Assembly (NCBI RefSeq): GCF_003201875.1
Contig: NZ_QJKD01000019.1
Span: forward strand, 47,535-111,534
Direction of reading: 5' to 3'
Origin: Hungatella effluvii
GTDB lineage: Bacteria > Bacillota > Clostridia > Lachnospirales > Lachnospiraceae
DNA length: 64,000 nt
The notes below the pieces were generated by a model, which was not told the DNA's origin, made no database searches, and saw only the letters and a list, made by a program, of their open reading frames with translations. Numbering within the stretch: position 1 is the stretch's first letter; the number at the start of each line of letters is the position of its first letter. Of the stretch, positions 16,383 through 25,278 are shown piece after piece. A program made the translations under genes and the position numbers.

Positions 16383-18860
16383 TTATCTTTCTAATATTCT
16401 AACACCGTCCAGACTTCCGTACAATACTTGAATACCAGATTTTACCACGCCATCCTCGCCAATGGATTGTTCATAAGTGCCCCAGGCTTTTCCGTTAATC
16501 CAGAAGGACTTAAAGTGATTCTGGTTGATTACCGGCTGGAAGGACATGGTCTTCTCCGTCATATCACACTCATAACCGGACAGAGCCGGAATCAGGGAAA
16601 AGCTGGACATTGGCCGTATATAGTGATGTCCCGCCTCAGTCTCACTCCAGGGGCATCTCTTATATCCGTCATACCTGTCACGGACTGCCTTTATAATGGT
16701 AAATGCTTCCTCCAGCATCCCCTCCTTAATCATACATACTGCCACCTGATATTCAACGCCAGTCCACACTTCATCACAGTAAGCGAACGGAAATCTCGGA
16801 CGGCCGCCTTTTGGCCAGGAGCAGAGAACCAGCCCCGCCTCGTCATTCAGCGCATAGGTTCGCTGAACATTAGGGACCTCTTCCATGCAGTCACGGAAAT
16901 TATAGCGGTAAATGGATTCCAGCGTCTTTTTTACATGATCTTTCGGAAGCACGTATCCCAGCCCCGCCGCATGTGCCATGAACTGTCCCAGAAGCTGGTC
17001 CGTAAGGCACCCGGTACCGTACTGGTAACGATAAGCGTCCACATCATCAAGCTTCTGCACGTAATACTCCCCGTTAAACAGCATTTCATCCACCAGCGGT
17101 TCTGCTTTCTCATACAAAGCATGATATTTTTCCGCCTCTTCTGTCTTTCCCAGATGTTCTGCCATCAAAGCAACACCTTTGACAGCTGCCAGATAAATGG
17201 TATTTGTCATCGTATTCGGACCATAGAATTCGATGTCATAGGTCACATGCATTTTTCCGTCGAGAACGCCGTCTCCATCCGTATCCCACTCATGGACCGC
17301 ATATTCAAGTGCTTTTATCATTGGCTCCCATATTTCTTTCAGGAAATCGTCGTCGCCGGTATACTTCCACTCGCGATACACCCGTAAAACAGAGCCAAAC
17401 TGCCCGTCACATGCGGGTATCATATCCCAGCGGCTCTCCCCAAGAACCTTTCTTGCCCTGAATGGCATACCGCCGTCGTCATCCAGTTCCTTCTTAAATT
17501 CTACATTTCGCATGGTAATTTCAAGATCCGGGAACAGGGCCGCCACAGCGGTAGCATAATTCCACACATGGTTTACATTACCCTGACCACAGCCTACATA
17601 GTCTCTGATCCCTTCCCAGCCCAGGAACTCTCCCGTCTCAATCCGGAAGCAGCAGTGACTCTTCATTGACATGATATTGGCAGCCACTGCATCGATCACA
17701 TAAGCTGGAATCGTAGTATCAAACAGTGCCTCTTCAAATGCTCGGGAAGGCGTTTCCAGCTCGTTCATTTTTTCGGCTACATACTCCGTTACATTCCATG
17801 CATCGGTAAATCTTGTGGCATAATAATTGCGTATCGTATCATATCCGCCATTTCTGTATCGATCTAAATCCTCATCATACTCGATCCAGCCCTTTGGACG
17901 GTTGGGAAAATACCAGGAAATCACGAATTCAAATGTCTTCTCCTCGTTTGGCCCCACCATTTCCATACTTCCGACAGAGCTGATGCGTTCCTTGAGATTT
18001 AAGAAGCTGAAGTCGTAATGGGAAAGAAGATCACATCCTTTTGACTCAATTGTTTCCATATCATCCAGAATTCCATCCTCCGTAAAATCATCCCAGAAGT
18101 CCTGCGCGTTATCCGTCCACTGGCCATGCAGCCACTGTTTCTTATAAGTATTTTTCGCTCCCACAGATGCGATGGACATGCTTCCAAATTTCATATCCGT
18201 TTCTTTTAAGTGCTTTGCAGTATAATACCAGCCTTTGATTTCTCCTTTTTCACGATATTCATTCTGTACTTCATCAACCAGCTTAACATTATTAAATACA
18301 TCGTAGCCCTGAAATCCGACCACATTAGCCATGGTGCCCACTACGGATACTTCTACCGCTCTATCGGTTGGATTCTTCACATGGTAACGGATAATTGCTG
18401 TTGGAATCCCGGAATCATCGGAATTAAGCGGTATAAATGGTGTAAATGCCTCCATTTTTACCTCGACCGGCACCTTGCTGTCCTCCAGATCAATATATAC
18501 GAAGGGCTGCTTCCCTACCATTTTAGAAGATTCAAAACGAGGGATTCCTGCCAATTCCCCATTTAAAAATCCGTGAGATTTATAGTAGGGCGGACATATC
18601 TTCGACTCCAGAATCCTGCTGACCGGTTCCTTTCCCTCCTCCCTGGTACGGATTGCAAAAAATGAAAATGGTACGAATTGTCCCTTTCCCGGCCAGTTAA
18701 ATATTTCCCAGTCCCTAAGCTCCCCTCTGGCCCCCACGGAAATATTGCCCGTTCCTATTCCGCCTAAAAGAAATTTAGCAACTCCGGCATCCCCATGATA
18801 GGAGATCTCCCCGCCGGTCTTAAATAAATCTGTCTTTGAATGCAGCTTTTCTCTGTTCAT
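16383..18860 (-). CDS. GH116 family glycosidase (non-lysosomal glucosylceramidase type)
   Basis: This 825-aa protein has an N-terminal beta-sandwich (GGIGTGNISVGARGEL) and a C-terminal (alpha/alpha)6 barrel with the family pattern WDTDGDGVLDG .. TYDIEFYGPN (~residues 530-550) and CDEVWTGVEYQVA (~698). GH116 includes beta-glucosidases and beta-xylosidases as well as GBA2. Many relatives have Glu before the Gly where this has Asp (VLDG), so the nucleophile needs structural alignment. No signal peptide, so it acts on sugar brought in by the neighbouring ABC importer. It lies between the permease and LacI genes with 20- and 25-bp gaps. Confidence 0.85.
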   Translation of the reverse strand: MNREKLHSKTDLFKTGGEISYHGDAGVAKFLLGGIGTGNISVGARGELRDWEIFNWPGKGQFVPFSFFAIRTREEGKEPVSRILESKICPPYYKSHGFLNGELAGIPRFESSKMVGKQPFVYIDLEDSKVPVEVKMEAFTPFIPLNSDDSGIPTAIIRYHVKNPTDRAVEVSVVGTMANVVGFQGYDVFNNVKLVDEVQNEYREKGEIKGWYYTAKHLKETDMKFGSMSIASVGAKNTYKKQWLHGQWTDNAQDFWDDFTEDGILDDMETIESKGCDLLSHYDFSFLNLKERISSVGSMEMVGPNEEKTFEFVISWYFPNRPKGWIEYDEDLDRYRNGGYDTIRNYYATRFTDAWNVTEYVAEKMNELETPSRAFEEALFDTTIPAYVIDAVAANIMSMKSHCCFRIETGEFLGWEGIRDYVGCGQGNVNHVWNYATAVAALFPDLEITMRNVEFKKELDDDGGMPFRARKVLGESRWDMIPACDGQFGSVLRVYREWKYTGDDDFLKEIWEPMIKALEYAVHEWDTDGDGVLDGKMHVTYDIEFYGPNTMTNTIYLAAVKGVALMAEHLGKTEEAEKYHALYEKAEPLVDEMLFNGEYYVQKLDDVDAYRYQYGTGCLTDQLLGQFMAHAAGLGYVLPKDHVKKTLESIYRYNFRDCMEEVPNVQRTYALNDEAGLVLCSWPKGGRPRFPFAYCDEVWTGVEYQVAVCMIKEGMLEEAFTIIKAVRDRYDGYKRCPWSETEAGHHYIRPMSSFSLIPALSGYECDMTEKTMSFQPVINQNHFKSFWINGKAWGTYEQSIGEDGVVKSGIQVLYGSLDGVRILER

Positions 18861-18880
18861 CTCTTAAAATACTCCTCCTC

Positions 18881-19765
18881 TTATCCCTTCACTCCCACAT
18901 GTGTCATGCTCTGTACGATCCATTTCTGCCCCAAAATAAACACGAATAGGACCGGCAGCACCGCGAGACAAACTGCGGCAAATACAACATTATCACCTGT
19001 GGAAAACGGTTGTTTGATTGATAGAATTCCTACGGGCAGCGTCAGCTTTTCCGTAGAGTTAATCATAATAAATGTAGTAAAATAATCATTCCAGGCAAAT
19101 GTAAAAACTATAATTGCCAGGGACGCCAGCGTCGATTTTGCCATGGGCAGCATGATGGCAAAAAAAGTTCTGATAATGCCTGCCCCATCAATAGTAGCCG
19201 CCTCTTCCATCTCAGCCGGCACCGTCATAAAAAACTGCCTCATCATAAATATTCCAAATGCTCCCGCAAATCCCGGGCACATGGCTCCAAAAACAGAAGG
19301 CAGCGTCACGGCAGTCGCCGTGTTGATAACCCCCAGCAGATTCATAATCTTAAATAAAGGGACTATCGTCACCTGCACCGGTACCATCATCCCCACCAGC
19401 ATCAGCCCGAACATCATATTCTTCCCTTTAAAGGAGAGACGGGCATAAGCATAGCCTGCCAGCGCGCCGTGACATACCATTCCAGCAGTGATGATTGCGC
19501 TGATTTTCAGACTGTTCCGCATAAAGGTAAAAAATGGAATCTGTCCCGAAAATAATTTATCAAAATACTTCATATTCCACTCGCCGAGGGCAGGCGGAAG
19601 CCATTTGGGCGGCAGTGCCGTCGCATCACTGAATGTCCGCAGCGACGCTGAGAAGACCCACAAAAACGGGGCAATCATGATCACGGCCACAAGTATCATA
19701 CCAATGGCCAGAAGAATCTGTCCGGGACGTATCCTTTTTCCTTTTATTCTTATTATCTTAGTCAT
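18881..19765 (-). CDS. Sugar ABC transporter permease (MalG/UgpE type)
   Basis: This 294-aa inner-membrane protein has six predicted transmembrane helices and the EAA loop EMEEAATIDGAG that docks the ATPase. It pairs with the permease encoded immediately upstream (8-bp overlap). No ATPase gene is present in the operon, as is usual in Firmicutes where a shared MsmK-type ATPase serves several importers. Confidence 0.92.
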   Translation of the reverse strand: MTKIIRIKGKRIRPGQILLAIGMILVAVIMIAPFLWVFSASLRTFSDATALPPKWLPPALGEWNMKYFDKLFSGQIPFFTFMRNSLKISAIITAGMVCHGALAGYAYARLSFKGKNMMFGLMLVGMMVPVQVTIVPLFKIMNLLGVINTATAVTLPSVFGAMCPGFAGAFGIFMMRQFFMTVPAEMEEAATIDGAGIIRTFFAIMLPMAKSTLASLAIIVFTFAWNDYFTTFIMINSTEKLTLPVGILSIKQPFSTGDNVVFAAVCLAVLPVLFVFILGQKWIVQSMTHVGVKG

Positions 19766-20669
19766 AATGTACCCACCACCTGCTTCCCGCGAATTGAATC
19801 ATTGTAATGATCCCGATCAAAATCAGAAGAATCATGGACAGAGCCGAAGCTATTCCATAATCGAATGAGGTAAACGCCTTTTCCGCAATAAGCATAACAA
19901 GACTTCTGCTGGAATCTCCCGGTCCGCCGTTTGTCAGAACATAAACTGATTCGTAAATACGCAGCGCACCCGTCACGTTCATGACCAGCACAAAGAAAAT
20001 GGTCGGAGACGCGAGGGGAAGAGTCATCTTTAAGAACTTCTGCACAGGACCAGCCCCATCGATGCCCGCTGCCTCTAAAAGGCCTCTGTCGATATTCTGG
20101 AGTCCCGCCAGGATAAGCAGCATGGACATCCCACAGTTCTTCCATACGTCTAGGATCAGAACAGAAAACTTTGCCATGCTCTTGTCACTGAGCCAACCGA
20201 TTTTACTGATTCCAACCTTCCCCAGATAATAATTAATCACCCCGGCATCCGTCTGAAAAAAATACTGCCAGATAATTGCTACAAAGACCAGGCCGATTAA
20301 GGACGGAAAAAAATAGATGGATCGGAAGAATACCGTAACCTTTCCCGGAAGCTTATTGTCCACAGCTATCGCTAAAAGAAGCCCCACCGCTGTGTTTCCT
20401 ACCGTTGCGAAGACTGCATACCACAAAGTATTCCCCAGTGTGGTCACAGATCTTGGATCCTGTAAAATATGCAGATAATTCTTTACCCCGTTCCATGTGC
20501 TGGCCCCGGTAAATACATTGTATTTTTGAAATGAAATGATAAGGGCCCAGAATACCGGAATCAGAACAAAGGCTATGAATCCAAGGAAGGATGGCAGGGT
20601 AAATAAATACCCTGTCAAAGCCTCTTTTTTCTTTCTTCGGTTACCTGGTCTTCGTTTTATTCCTGCCAT
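19758..20669 (-). CDS. Sugar ABC transporter permease (MalF/UgpA type)
   Basis: This 303-aa protein begins at the ATG at 20669, preceded by TTGGAGGAAGC; an upstream ATG would run into the binding-protein gene. After a basic N-terminus it has six transmembrane helices and an EAA loop LLEAAGIDGAGPVQKF. It forms the import channel with the downstream permease and receives sugar from the lipoprotein encoded upstream. Confidence 0.92.
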   Translation of the reverse strand: MAGIKRRPGNRRKKKEALTGYLFTLPSFLGFIAFVLIPVFWALIISFQKYNVFTGASTWNGVKNYLHILQDPRSVTTLGNTLWYAVFATVGNTAVGLLLAIAVDNKLPGKVTVFFRSIYFFPSLIGLVFVAIIWQYFFQTDAGVINYYLGKVGISKIGWLSDKSMAKFSVLILDVWKNCGMSMLLILAGLQNIDRGLLEAAGIDGAGPVQKFLKMTLPLASPTIFFVLVMNVTGALRIYESVYVLTNGGPGDSSRSLVMLIAEKAFTSFDYGIASALSMILLILIGIITMIQFAGSRWWVHYD

Positions 20670-20703
20670 CGCTTCCTCCAATCTAGTGTTTCGTCGAACT
20701 GTC

Positions 20704-22053
20704 CTACTTGTTTGCAATCGTCGTCTCCACCTCTGACTGTGCCTGATTCATGGCATCTTCTACACTCATGGAACCTGAGAATACATTTTCCAGTCCACGA
20801 AGCATCGCCTGTTCGATATCACCAAAGAATACGGGAGCCGCAACCGGTGAGGCTATTGTAACTGCTTTCCAAAGCCCAAGAATGTTATCCGGTACTGTCC
20901 CCATGATTGCCGTGTCACAAGCCAGCTTCTCTGTCGGAGGTATCTGCTGTCCGCCCGCCGCTACTGCAGTTAACGTCTCGTCTGCCACCATTTCCTTCAG
21001 CAGTTCGACAGCAAGTTCTGTCTCCTTTGTCATAGAACCGATACACCATGCGGAACCACCATATACACTGCCCTCTTCCGTCTTCTTCGGCCACTGTACG
21101 CAGTCAAAATTCTTCATTCCCGCATCCTGCCATGTATTCAGTACCCATCTGCCAGCACCTACCATAGCCAGCTGACCAGAAGAAAACATCGTATAAACAT
21201 CGGAGCTGATCGGGTCCGGCGTCACCTTCTTATCTACCATGGATTTTAAGAATGTTATGGATTCCAGCATAGCCGGTGAATTTAATGTTGGTTTCTCATA
21301 GTCTTCACTGACCGGGTATGCACTGTTTGTGGTCCACCACGGTGTCAGCTGAAAATAAGAACTGGATAATCCGTATCCATATATTGTCTTTCCATCTTTT
21401 TCAAATGTAAGCTTTTCAGCCTTTTCCATAAATTCATCCCAGGTCCAGCCTTCCTTCGGATACTCGACGCCCTTTTCATCGAAAATATCCTTGTTATAGT
21501 ACATAACCATGGTCTGTGTTCCACTAGGAAGCCCATAAAGCGTCCCTCCCTCGCTGAATCCTTCCAGCAGCGACTCCGCATACTGTTCTTTCTTACTCTG
21601 TAATTCTGCATCCCCTGCTACAATCTCATCGAGCGGAAGCAGTAAATCATTGGCGACCGCCATCTTCGCGCCTTCCAGTCCCAGATTAATCACATCCGGC
21701 GCCTCCCCCGAGGTGCTCATGGTAATCCACTTCTGGATAAAGTCAGACCAGGAATCAACTGGAACACAGGTCTGTTCCACCTCCACTCCCGGATGCTTCT
21801 CCTTAAATCTGCCGATCGCATCATTGGCGATAGCTTCCTCCTCCGTATTTCCCCAGTTCAACATCCGGAGTGTCTCCGTCTTTTCTTCTCCCCCCGCAGA
21901 AGATTCTTTTGAGACCTCGCCAGACGTCTGCGCTTCCTTCTGGCTGCTTACCGTAGCTGTATCTGCCGCCTTTTGCGGGCCGCAGCCTGCTGTCTGGAAT
22001 ACCATGAGCGCGCCGAGTGCCAGTGCCGTAAACCGTTTCCATTCTTTTTTCAT
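20704..22053 (-). CDS. Sugar ABC transporter substrate-binding lipoprotein
   Basis: This 449-aa family 1 extracellular binding protein has a signal peptide ending in the lipobox FQTAGC, a Ser/Thr/Glu-rich linker and a two-lobed binding domain (for example LGLEGAKMAVAND, YNKDIFDEKGVEYP). It captures an oligosaccharide outside the membrane. It is the first gene of the LacI operon, and its ATG follows AAAAGGAGAAGG. The substrate is unknown; GH32 and GH116 downstream suggest a fructose- or glucose-containing glycan or glycoside. Confidence 0.93.
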   Translation of the reverse strand: MKKEWKRFTALALGALMVFQTAGCGPQKAADTATVSSQKEAQTSGEVSKESSAGGEEKTETLRMLNWGNTEEEAIANDAIGRFKEKHPGVEVEQTCVPVDSWSDFIQKWITMSTSGEAPDVINLGLEGAKMAVANDLLLPLDEIVAGDAELQSKKEQYAESLLEGFSEGGTLYGLPSGTQTMVMYYNKDIFDEKGVEYPKEGWTWDEFMEKAEKLTFEKDGKTIYGYGLSSSYFQLTPWWTTNSAYPVSEDYEKPTLNSPAMLESITFLKSMVDKKVTPDPISSDVYTMFSSGQLAMVGAGRWVLNTWQDAGMKNFDCVQWPKKTEEGSVYGGSAWCIGSMTKETELAVELLKEMVADETLTAVAAGGQQIPPTEKLACDTAIMGTVPDNILGLWKAVTIASPVAAPVFFGDIEQAMLRGLENVFSGSMSVEDAMNQAQSEVETTIANK

Positions 22054-22082
22054 TTTACCTTCTCCTTTTTTCTTAAAGTTAG

Positions 22083-22144
22083 TAATTCGAATTAGTAATA
22101 CGTATTACTAACTTTAAATTAACACATTACCAGACCTTTGTCAA
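22083..22144 (-). promoter_or_regulatory. Promoter and LacI-type operators of the sugar operon
   Basis: The -35 box is TTGACA (22139-22144) and the -10 region TAATTT lies 17 bp on. Immediately downstream are a 20-bp perfect palindrome (22092-22111, TTAGTAATACGTATTACTAA, CG at its centre) and an overlapping 12-bp palindrome TAATTCGAATTA (22083-22094). Centred CG and position over the start fit LacI-family repression by the operon's own regulator. Confidence 0.8.
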
Positions 22145-22175
22145 GAGTAATTCCTCCACTAAAGGCGAATTTTTC

Positions 22176-22205
22176 AAAAAAAAGAACGCTGTTTTCACAG
22201 CATTC
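22176..22205 (-). terminator. Intrinsic terminator
   Basis: Minus-strand stem GCTGT-GAAA-ACAGC is followed by TTCTTTTTTTT. It ends the transcript coming from the oxidoreductase and recJ genes just upstream of the sugar operon promoter. Confidence 0.85.
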
Positions 22206-22223
22206 CTTCCCTAATCAGATCAC

Positions 22224-22413
22224 CTAGAAACAATCCGTCCCAAAGCTATATAGCTCAATCCAATATCTCTGCGTAATCTTTCCACGATACGGGACTTCAT
22301 TTTCCAATACCGCGCCGTTTTTCTTCATAGTGGCGATCGAATAAGTTGTTTTGTTCCATCCTCCATTAGAAAAACAGATCAAATTCCCTTCGCATTTAAG
22401 CCTGAACACTTCA
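22224..22413 (-). pseudogene. Possible gene remnant
   Basis: The 190 bases between the oxidoreductase stop and the terminator read, in one minus-strand frame, as a protein-like stretch of about 60 residues (for example LICFSNGGWNKTTYSIATMK and GKITQRYWIELYSFG) ending in a stop. There is no start codon or ribosome site for it, and upstream it runs out of frame into the oxidoreductase gene. I do not recognise the family. It may be the tail of a lost gene. Confidence 0.35.
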
Positions 22414-23550
22414 TCAATCAAGACGAGACAGCGATTTCTGTTCGTCCCGTACCTTCTCCTCCAGCATAACCGCATACTTCTCATCATCAATCGGGAACTC
22501 AACCCGCTGTCCCTGCCAGGAAGAAAGGTACGCTCCATTCGCAATCATCAGTACGCGGAGTCCATCCTCTCCCGTTGCAAGCAGCGGTTCCCCTTTTAAC
22601 AAATGATCCGTAAAATTCTGGAAGATCTTCTGATATCCCTCGGCCCCATTTTTCTCCACCGTAATCTCCCTTACGTGGTGCTCCGGCATTCCATAGATAT
22701 CCTGATTCAGACGGTTAAATTCATCCGTAGACACCACATTTTCGTCAAATATAATCCGGCTGCTGTCCTCGATGCACAGTCTTCCCTTCGTCCCCCAGAT
22801 TTCCAGCCGGTTGACTCCCGGATACTCGCCGCTGGAGGCAATAAAAGTTCCATGGAGCCCATTGCTATAGAAGAATTGGAGGTCCATACTGTCATCTACC
22901 GTGATATCACTGTATTTTCCGTATTCCACCGTTGCCAGAACCTGGTCCGGCATGCCGAGAAGCCACTGCCACACATCGAGGAAATGCTGGCTCTGATTGA
23001 TCAGCAGACCGCCGTGCTCTCCCTCCCATGTGCTGCGCCAGGGCGCGGAATTGTGATAGGCCGGAGTACGGAACCAGATATTGGATATCCACACAGCGCG
23101 GTTAAGCCGCCCCAGTTCTCCACGCTCGATCATCTCCTTTGCACGGAAAAATACGCGATTCATCCTTGTATTAAAGATCATTCCCAGACAGACTCCCGCG
23201 CGGTCTGCCGTATCTATGAGTCCCTTCACTTCCTTCGTCGATATCCCGGCCGGCTTATCCAACAGGATATGCTTTCCCGCCGCGGCCGCCATCTTTCCGA
23301 TCTCGACATGGGTGGCGTGAGGTGTCACGACAACTACAGCATCAAATTCGTCTCCGCATGCGAACAGCGCCTCCGCATTCGGATAGACAGATGCCCCTGG
23401 ATAGACTGTCCTGATCTCATTCTGCCCCTTTTCATTTCGGCAGCAAACTCCGGCAAGTACCATACCATCGATTTCACCGTCATAAATCATCTGTACGTAC
23501 TGGCGGCCCATACCGCCGAATCCAACCACTGCGGCTCTGATTTTCTCCAT
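22414..23550 (-). CDS. Gfo/Idh/MocA family oxidoreductase
   Basis: This 378-aa NAD(P)-dependent enzyme has an N-terminal Rossmann fold (VVGFGGMGRQY), the sugar-dehydrogenase motif DKPAG in place of EKP, and a C-terminal alpha/beta domain with HGGLLINQSQHFLDVWQW, whose second His is the usual catalytic residue. It probably oxidises or epimerises a sugar or inositol-type polyol. It follows recJ by 15 bp. Whether it serves the sugar operon downstream is unproven, as a terminator separates them. Confidence 0.88.
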   Translation of the reverse strand: MEKIRAAVVGFGGMGRQYVQMIYDGEIDGMVLAGVCCRNEKGQNEIRTVYPGASVYPNAEALFACGDEFDAVVVVTPHATHVEIGKMAAAAGKHILLDKPAGISTKEVKGLIDTADRAGVCLGMIFNTRMNRVFFRAKEMIERGELGRLNRAVWISNIWFRTPAYHNSAPWRSTWEGEHGGLLINQSQHFLDVWQWLLGMPDQVLATVEYGKYSDITVDDSMDLQFFYSNGLHGTFIASSGEYPGVNRLEIWGTKGRLCIEDSSRIIFDENVVSTDEFNRLNQDIYGMPEHHVREITVEKNGAEGYQKIFQNFTDHLLKGEPLLATGEDGLRVLMIANGAYLSSWQGQRVEFPIDDEKYAVMLEEKVRDEQKSLSRLD

Positions 23551-23565
23551 CGTCCTGCTCCTTCG

Positions 23566-25278
23566 TCAAACCGGTATTTTATAATTTTTGATTATAATCT
23601 GTAAAGTCCTGCTGCCATTGTATACATTAACCGTCGGATAATAAATCACATCAATTACCCGGCTTCTGCCGAGTTCCTCCAAAAATGCGTCGCCGTCTGT
23701 AAACAGCATGGCGTCAATCGGAACGCCCTTATCGTCAGCCAGGGAAAACTTCACCGCGTTCCGGTTCTTTCCCAGCACCCGCACGCTTCTGATATGAAGT
23801 CCTTTCAGTGCAAACAGCGGCTTTTCATTGCCCTGTCCAAATGGTTCCAATAGCTCCAGCTCTTCAATAAGAGGCTCATTTATGTAATCGAGAGGCATGG
23901 GAACATCGATCCAGATCTTGCGGACAAAGTCATCCTCTGTAAGTTCCGCCTCCTCATTCAGCCTGCGGCGGAATTCATCGATATTTTCTTTTTCAAGTGA
24001 GAGTCCTGCGGCCATGGGATGGCCTCCGAATTTAAGCAGGAGATCCTTTACCTTCACCAGCCCTTCAAACATATGATACTGCTCGATCGACCGCCCTGAT
24101 CCCTTCGCGCATTCCTCTCCATCCGTCAATACAAAGGCCGGTTTCTGATACTGCTCCCGTAAACGACCTGCAATGATTCCCGCCAGAGATTCATGGCAGG
24201 AAGGCAGATACGCCACCAGAACCTTATCGTCACGATAGCACGCCTCCACCTGCGCAACGGCTTCCTCGGTCCCCTGCTTCGTCATATCTTTTCTCTGGTC
24301 ATTTAACTCCTTCAGTTCCATGGCCAGCCGGTCCGCCTCTTCCCCGTCCTCACACAGCAGAAGCGACAGAGCCAGCTTGGCTGTCTGTAGACGTCCGCCT
24401 GCATTTAAACAGGGACCGATGACAAATCCGATATGATACGCGGTAATCTGGTCTTTATCCAGGTCATTCCGCTCGATCAGCTTTAAAAGACCAATACTTT
24501 TCGTATTTGCAATTCTTTTTAATCCTTCTTTGACAATGATACGGTTTTCATCCCGCAGCTTCATCACGTCGCCCACCGTGGCAATCGCCGCAAATTCCAG
24601 CATGGACAGCCATTCCTCCTCCGGAACGGAAAATGCCTCGTAGAGGGCCTTTACAAGCTTATAAGCGACCATTCCGCCGCATATCTCCGGGTATGGATAG
24701 CTGCACTCACTCTGTTTTGGATTGACCACCGCGTCCGCGGGCGGAAGCAGATCATGGCCATCCTCCTGCATGATATCGTGATGGTCCGTGATCAGCACGG
24801 TAAGTCCCAGTTCCTTCGCCAGGCTGATCTGCGCCACAGCGGCGATTCCATTGTCACAGGTCAGGATCGTATCGACTCCGTCCTCAGCCGCGGCGCGGAT
24901 AATGGATTCATTGATTCCATAGCCATCCTTGATCCGGTCCGGAATCTCATAATCCACGTTGGCTCCGATTCTCGTGAGCGCCCGGTAAAGCAGATACGTA
25001 GAGCAGACGCCGTCTATATCATAATCCCCGACAATCCGGATCCGTTTTCCCTGCTCCGTCTTCTCCTTCAGGATCTCTACTGCAAGATCCATGTCCTTTA
25101 ACAGATGAGGACTGTACAGATCCTTTAATGATCCCCTGAGATACTTCTCTACCGCCTCCTCTCCCACAATATCCCTGTTCCTGATAATCCTCGCTGTTAC
25201 AGGTGTAATATGATGGATTCTTGCCATCTCATGAAAGTCTGCCTTCTTCGTCTGTAGCATCCATCGTTCTGCTGCCAT
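23566..25278 (-). CDS. recJ: Single-stranded-DNA-specific exonuclease RecJ
   Basis: This protein of about 570 aa is a 5'-3' exonuclease for single-stranded DNA in recombination and mismatch repair. Marks of the DHH family are IVGDYDIDGVCSTYLL, TDHHDI (the DHH triad), PCLNAGGRLQTA and the DHHA1 motif FGGHPMAAGLSL. I use the ATG at 25278, with GAGGAG ten bases upstream; it lies inside the end of the HAMP gene (50-bp overlap). Length matches the short Firmicute RecJ-type proteins. Confidence 0.93.
   Translation of the reverse strand: MAAERWMLQTKKADFHEMARIHHITPVTARIIRNRDIVGEEAVEKYLRGSLKDLYSPHLLKDMDLAVEILKEKTEQGKRIRIVGDYDIDGVCSTYLLYRALTRIGANVDYEIPDRIKDGYGINESIIRAAAEDGVDTILTCDNGIAAVAQISLAKELGLTVLITDHHDIMQEDGHDLLPPADAVVNPKQSECSYPYPEICGGMVAYKLVKALYEAFSVPEEEWLSMLEFAAIATVGDVMKLRDENRIIVKEGLKRIANTKSIGLLKLIERNDLDKDQITAYHIGFVIGPCLNAGGRLQTAKLALSLLLCEDGEEADRLAMELKELNDQRKDMTKQGTEEAVAQVEACYRDDKVLVAYLPSCHESLAGIIAGRLREQYQKPAFVLTDGEECAKGSGRSIEQYHMFEGLVKVKDLLLKFGGHPMAAGLSLEKENIDEFRRRLNEEAELTEDDFVRKIWIDVPMPLDYINEPLIEELELLEPFGQGNEKPLFALKGLHIRSVRVLGKNRNAVKFSLADDKGVPIDAMLFTDGDAFLEELGRSRVIDVIYYPTVNVYNGSRTLQIIIKNYKIPV

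Noticed and set aside
16428..17387. 319-codon plus-strand frame
   Set aside because: Antisense to GH116; no recognisable protein features and no ribosome site.
22603..23604. 333-codon plus-strand frame
   Set aside because: Antisense to the Gfo/Idh oxidoreductase, whose motifs are unambiguous.
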